DNA of 23,317 nt. Origin: Candidatus Omnitrophota bacterium (lineage in GTDB: Bacteria > Omnitrophota > Gorgyraeia > Gygaellales > Profunditerraquicolaceae). Of this stretch, positions 22,448-23,317 are shown one piece after another (positions within the stretch are counted from its first letter, which is position 1; every line of letters begins with the position of its first letter). The position numbers and the translations under genes are program-made. The notes beneath the pieces were generated by a model that did not search any database, was not told the DNA's origin, and saw nothing but the letters and a program-made list of their open reading frames with translations. The stretch covers positions 1,003-24,319 of the forward strand of contig JAQUAP010000009.1 in the NCBI GenBank assembly GCA_028687205.1. The letters are read 5' to 3'.

Positions 22448-23065
22448 CTACTCGTTATCCCGCAAATACCAAAGAGATTCTAAATTCTTTATAAAATTTC
22501 TGTTTTTCTTATTTTCTAAAGCGACATATTTTGATAAAGGTGGCTGACCACTGCAAACACTCATACAAAGATTATCTATCTCCTTAGGATTATCAATAAA
22601 CTCTCTCACCCATCCTTGATAGAACAAGGTCGGTGGGTCAAAATTACTTTCCCTATGGTAGCAATATTCCTGCTCTATTATAAATAATTGGCTAAGGACG
22701 CCAATTATAGGCAATGAATTAAGATAATGCTCGAATTTTTCTTCTTTTAAATCCTTGAGTTCTTTCAGAGGGTCCCTACCATAGAAAATATTATCAAAAG
22801 CGGCCAATAGCCTTTCCTTCAAATCCTTCCGGCTTCTTATTCTCAAATTTAAGTCAATCATAACTCTTAGATGATTCGGCCTAAACTCCCTCTCCCCTTC
22901 CTTTAGCCATATTTGAAAATTCTTCTTTACATCGTAAGTTTTAAAACGTTTAGACAAAACTGAAGGACGAAATATTTGAACTTCTGTATTATCCTCTTTA
23001 TATACAGTATGCTTATTATCAAAAGCCAGCTTTTTTACTACATCTAGCATAGAAACTTTATCCAT
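22448..23065 (-). CDS. Unrecognised 205-residue island protein, convergent with DpnA-type gene
   Basis: A 205-residue soluble protein with no signal or membrane segment. I see basic N-terminal strands (VQIFRPSVLSKRFKTYDVKK), a charged middle (RIRSRKDLKERLLAAFD; KELKDLKEEKF) and a distinctive HRESNFDPPTLFYQGWVREFI at 137-157. There is no clear PD-(D/E)xK, HNH, GIY-YIG or PLD motif, so I cannot call it a nuclease, although its place beside a solitary modification gene makes a restriction partner or specificity factor conceivable. The ribosome site is AAGGA, 5 bases before ATG 23065. Its stop TAG directly touches the stop of the methyltransferase, so the two transcripts converge. A+T-rich composition matches the island. 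Confidence 0.72.
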   Translation of the reverse strand: MDKVSMLDVVKKLAFDNKHTVYKEDNTEVQIFRPSVLSKRFKTYDVKKNFQIWLKEGEREFRPNHLRVMIDLNLRIRSRKDLKERLLAAFDNIFYGRDPLKELKDLKEEKFEHYLNSLPIIGVLSQLFIIEQEYCYHRESNFDPPTLFYQGWVREFIDNPKEIDNLCMSVCSGQPPLSKYVALENKKNRNFIKNLESLWYLRDNE

Positions 23066-23317
23066 AGTTATCCTTACAATAAATTTTTTATACTAACTCA
23101 ATGAAGATTTTGGGTCCTTGTATCCAAAAGATCGAAGGTTCTTCTTACTCACCTAAATCCCCCGGGTAAATCCTCTAGTGAAACAACTCTTTATCCCCGC
23201 GCCCTGCAAACAAAATTTTTCCCGGAAAGAACTTCTTCCGCTATGTTAATGAGTTGCCCCGTCGTTTGCCGTTTTTGTTTATAATACCGGGGTAAAGCTG
23301 GTCTCTAAGGAAACATC
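23066..23317. other. Gene-free right flank (252 bp)
   Basis: No gene is supported; the longest start-led frame is 22 codons at 23104. From about 23155 the sequence regains G+C and holds the right copy of the 12-bp repeat and a segment resembling the left boundary. A consensus-like TATAAT at 23280-23285 on the plus strand could belong to a promoter for a gene outside the window, but no good -35 is present at 16-18 bp. Confidence 0.5.
23195..23206 (+). repeat. 12-bp direct repeat, right copy
   Basis: CCCCGCGCCCTG, identical to 16569-16580. Right after it, 23209-23242 (AACAAAATTTTT, GGAAAGAA, TCCGCT) resembles 16771-16807 in the same block order, with a few substitutions and gaps. The second resemblance makes shared ancestry of the two flanks more likely than the 12 bp alone. 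Confidence 0.35.

Noticed and set aside
22448..23065. 205-residue protein as a DpnII/MboI-type nuclease
   Set aside because: No PD-(D/E)xK-like arrangement and no resemblance to the DpnII sequence I remember; left as unknown.
23104..23172. 22-codon plus-strand ORF in the right flank
   Set aside because: No ribosome site, and the peptide has no distinguishing feature.
23254..23285. Plus-strand promoter TTGCCC ... TATAAT at the right edge
   Set aside because: The spacing is 20 bp, too long for a standard sigma70 promoter; only the -10-like box is convincing.

Overview
The window looks like a chromosomal segment of a Gram-negative bacterium. The evidence is an OprB-type outer-membrane porin, a lipobox lipoprotein, a PilT-type pilus ATPase and mostly Shine-Dalgarno-led genes packed into minus-strand operons. 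Gene content and composition would suit an uncultured lineage such as Omnitrophota or a relative; this is inference, because no rRNA or other phylogenetic marker is present. There is no rRNA, tRNA, CRISPR array, transposase or integrase that I can support.

Positions 1-7017, all minus strand. A promoter near 7000 precedes pilT, then a CheY-type receiver, a CHASE4 hybrid-free sensor histidine kinase, two more receivers, a small secreted protein, an alpha/beta hydrolase resembling RhlA, a 50-residue membrane protein, and the OprB porin whose 3' end lies outside the window. The first five genes form a compact set linking twitching-type motility to phosphotransfer signalling.

Positions 7043-12106, minus strand. 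A promoter just before 12042 drives a sugar-related operon. It encodes a two-domain protein (an ATPase-dead Clp-like AAA+ region fused to an RmlD-like dehydrogenase/reductase), a ManA-type cupin isomerase, a class III aminotransferase with an inserted four-cysteine cluster, a small lipoprotein with an in-frame open tail beyond its stop, and a secreted thioredoxin-fold protein.

Positions 12122-16519, minus strand. In transcription order: a SAM methyltransferase, an amidohydrolase-2 (gamma-resorcylate decarboxylase-like) enzyme, a four-helix membrane protein, an MFS transporter, then a GDT1/UPF0016 half-transporter with its own good promoter, and another membrane protein.

Positions about 16560-23250 form an accessory island. 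G+C falls by eye from nearly half to about a third. The left edge is a 463-bp gene-free stretch full of short hairpins, and a 12-bp sequence from that stretch recurs after the last island gene. Inside is a minus-strand four-gene operon: a HEPN-like protein, a FxGxG...SPPY DNA methyltransferase, a SIR2-like protein and a DUF262 protein. Its leader has mutually exclusive hairpins and a six-codon upstream ORF. Divergent from it is a DpnA/M.DpnIIB-type adenine methyltransferase, followed tail-to-tail by an unrecognised 205-residue protein. I read this as an anti-phage or restriction island. I do not recognise the combination as a named system, so it is the best candidate for something undescribed here. 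The proposed logic is DNA methylation for self-marking, with an NAD+-acting SIR2 domain, a DUF262 nucleotide/DNA-acting domain and a HEPN domain as sensors or effectors. All of this is inferred from domains.
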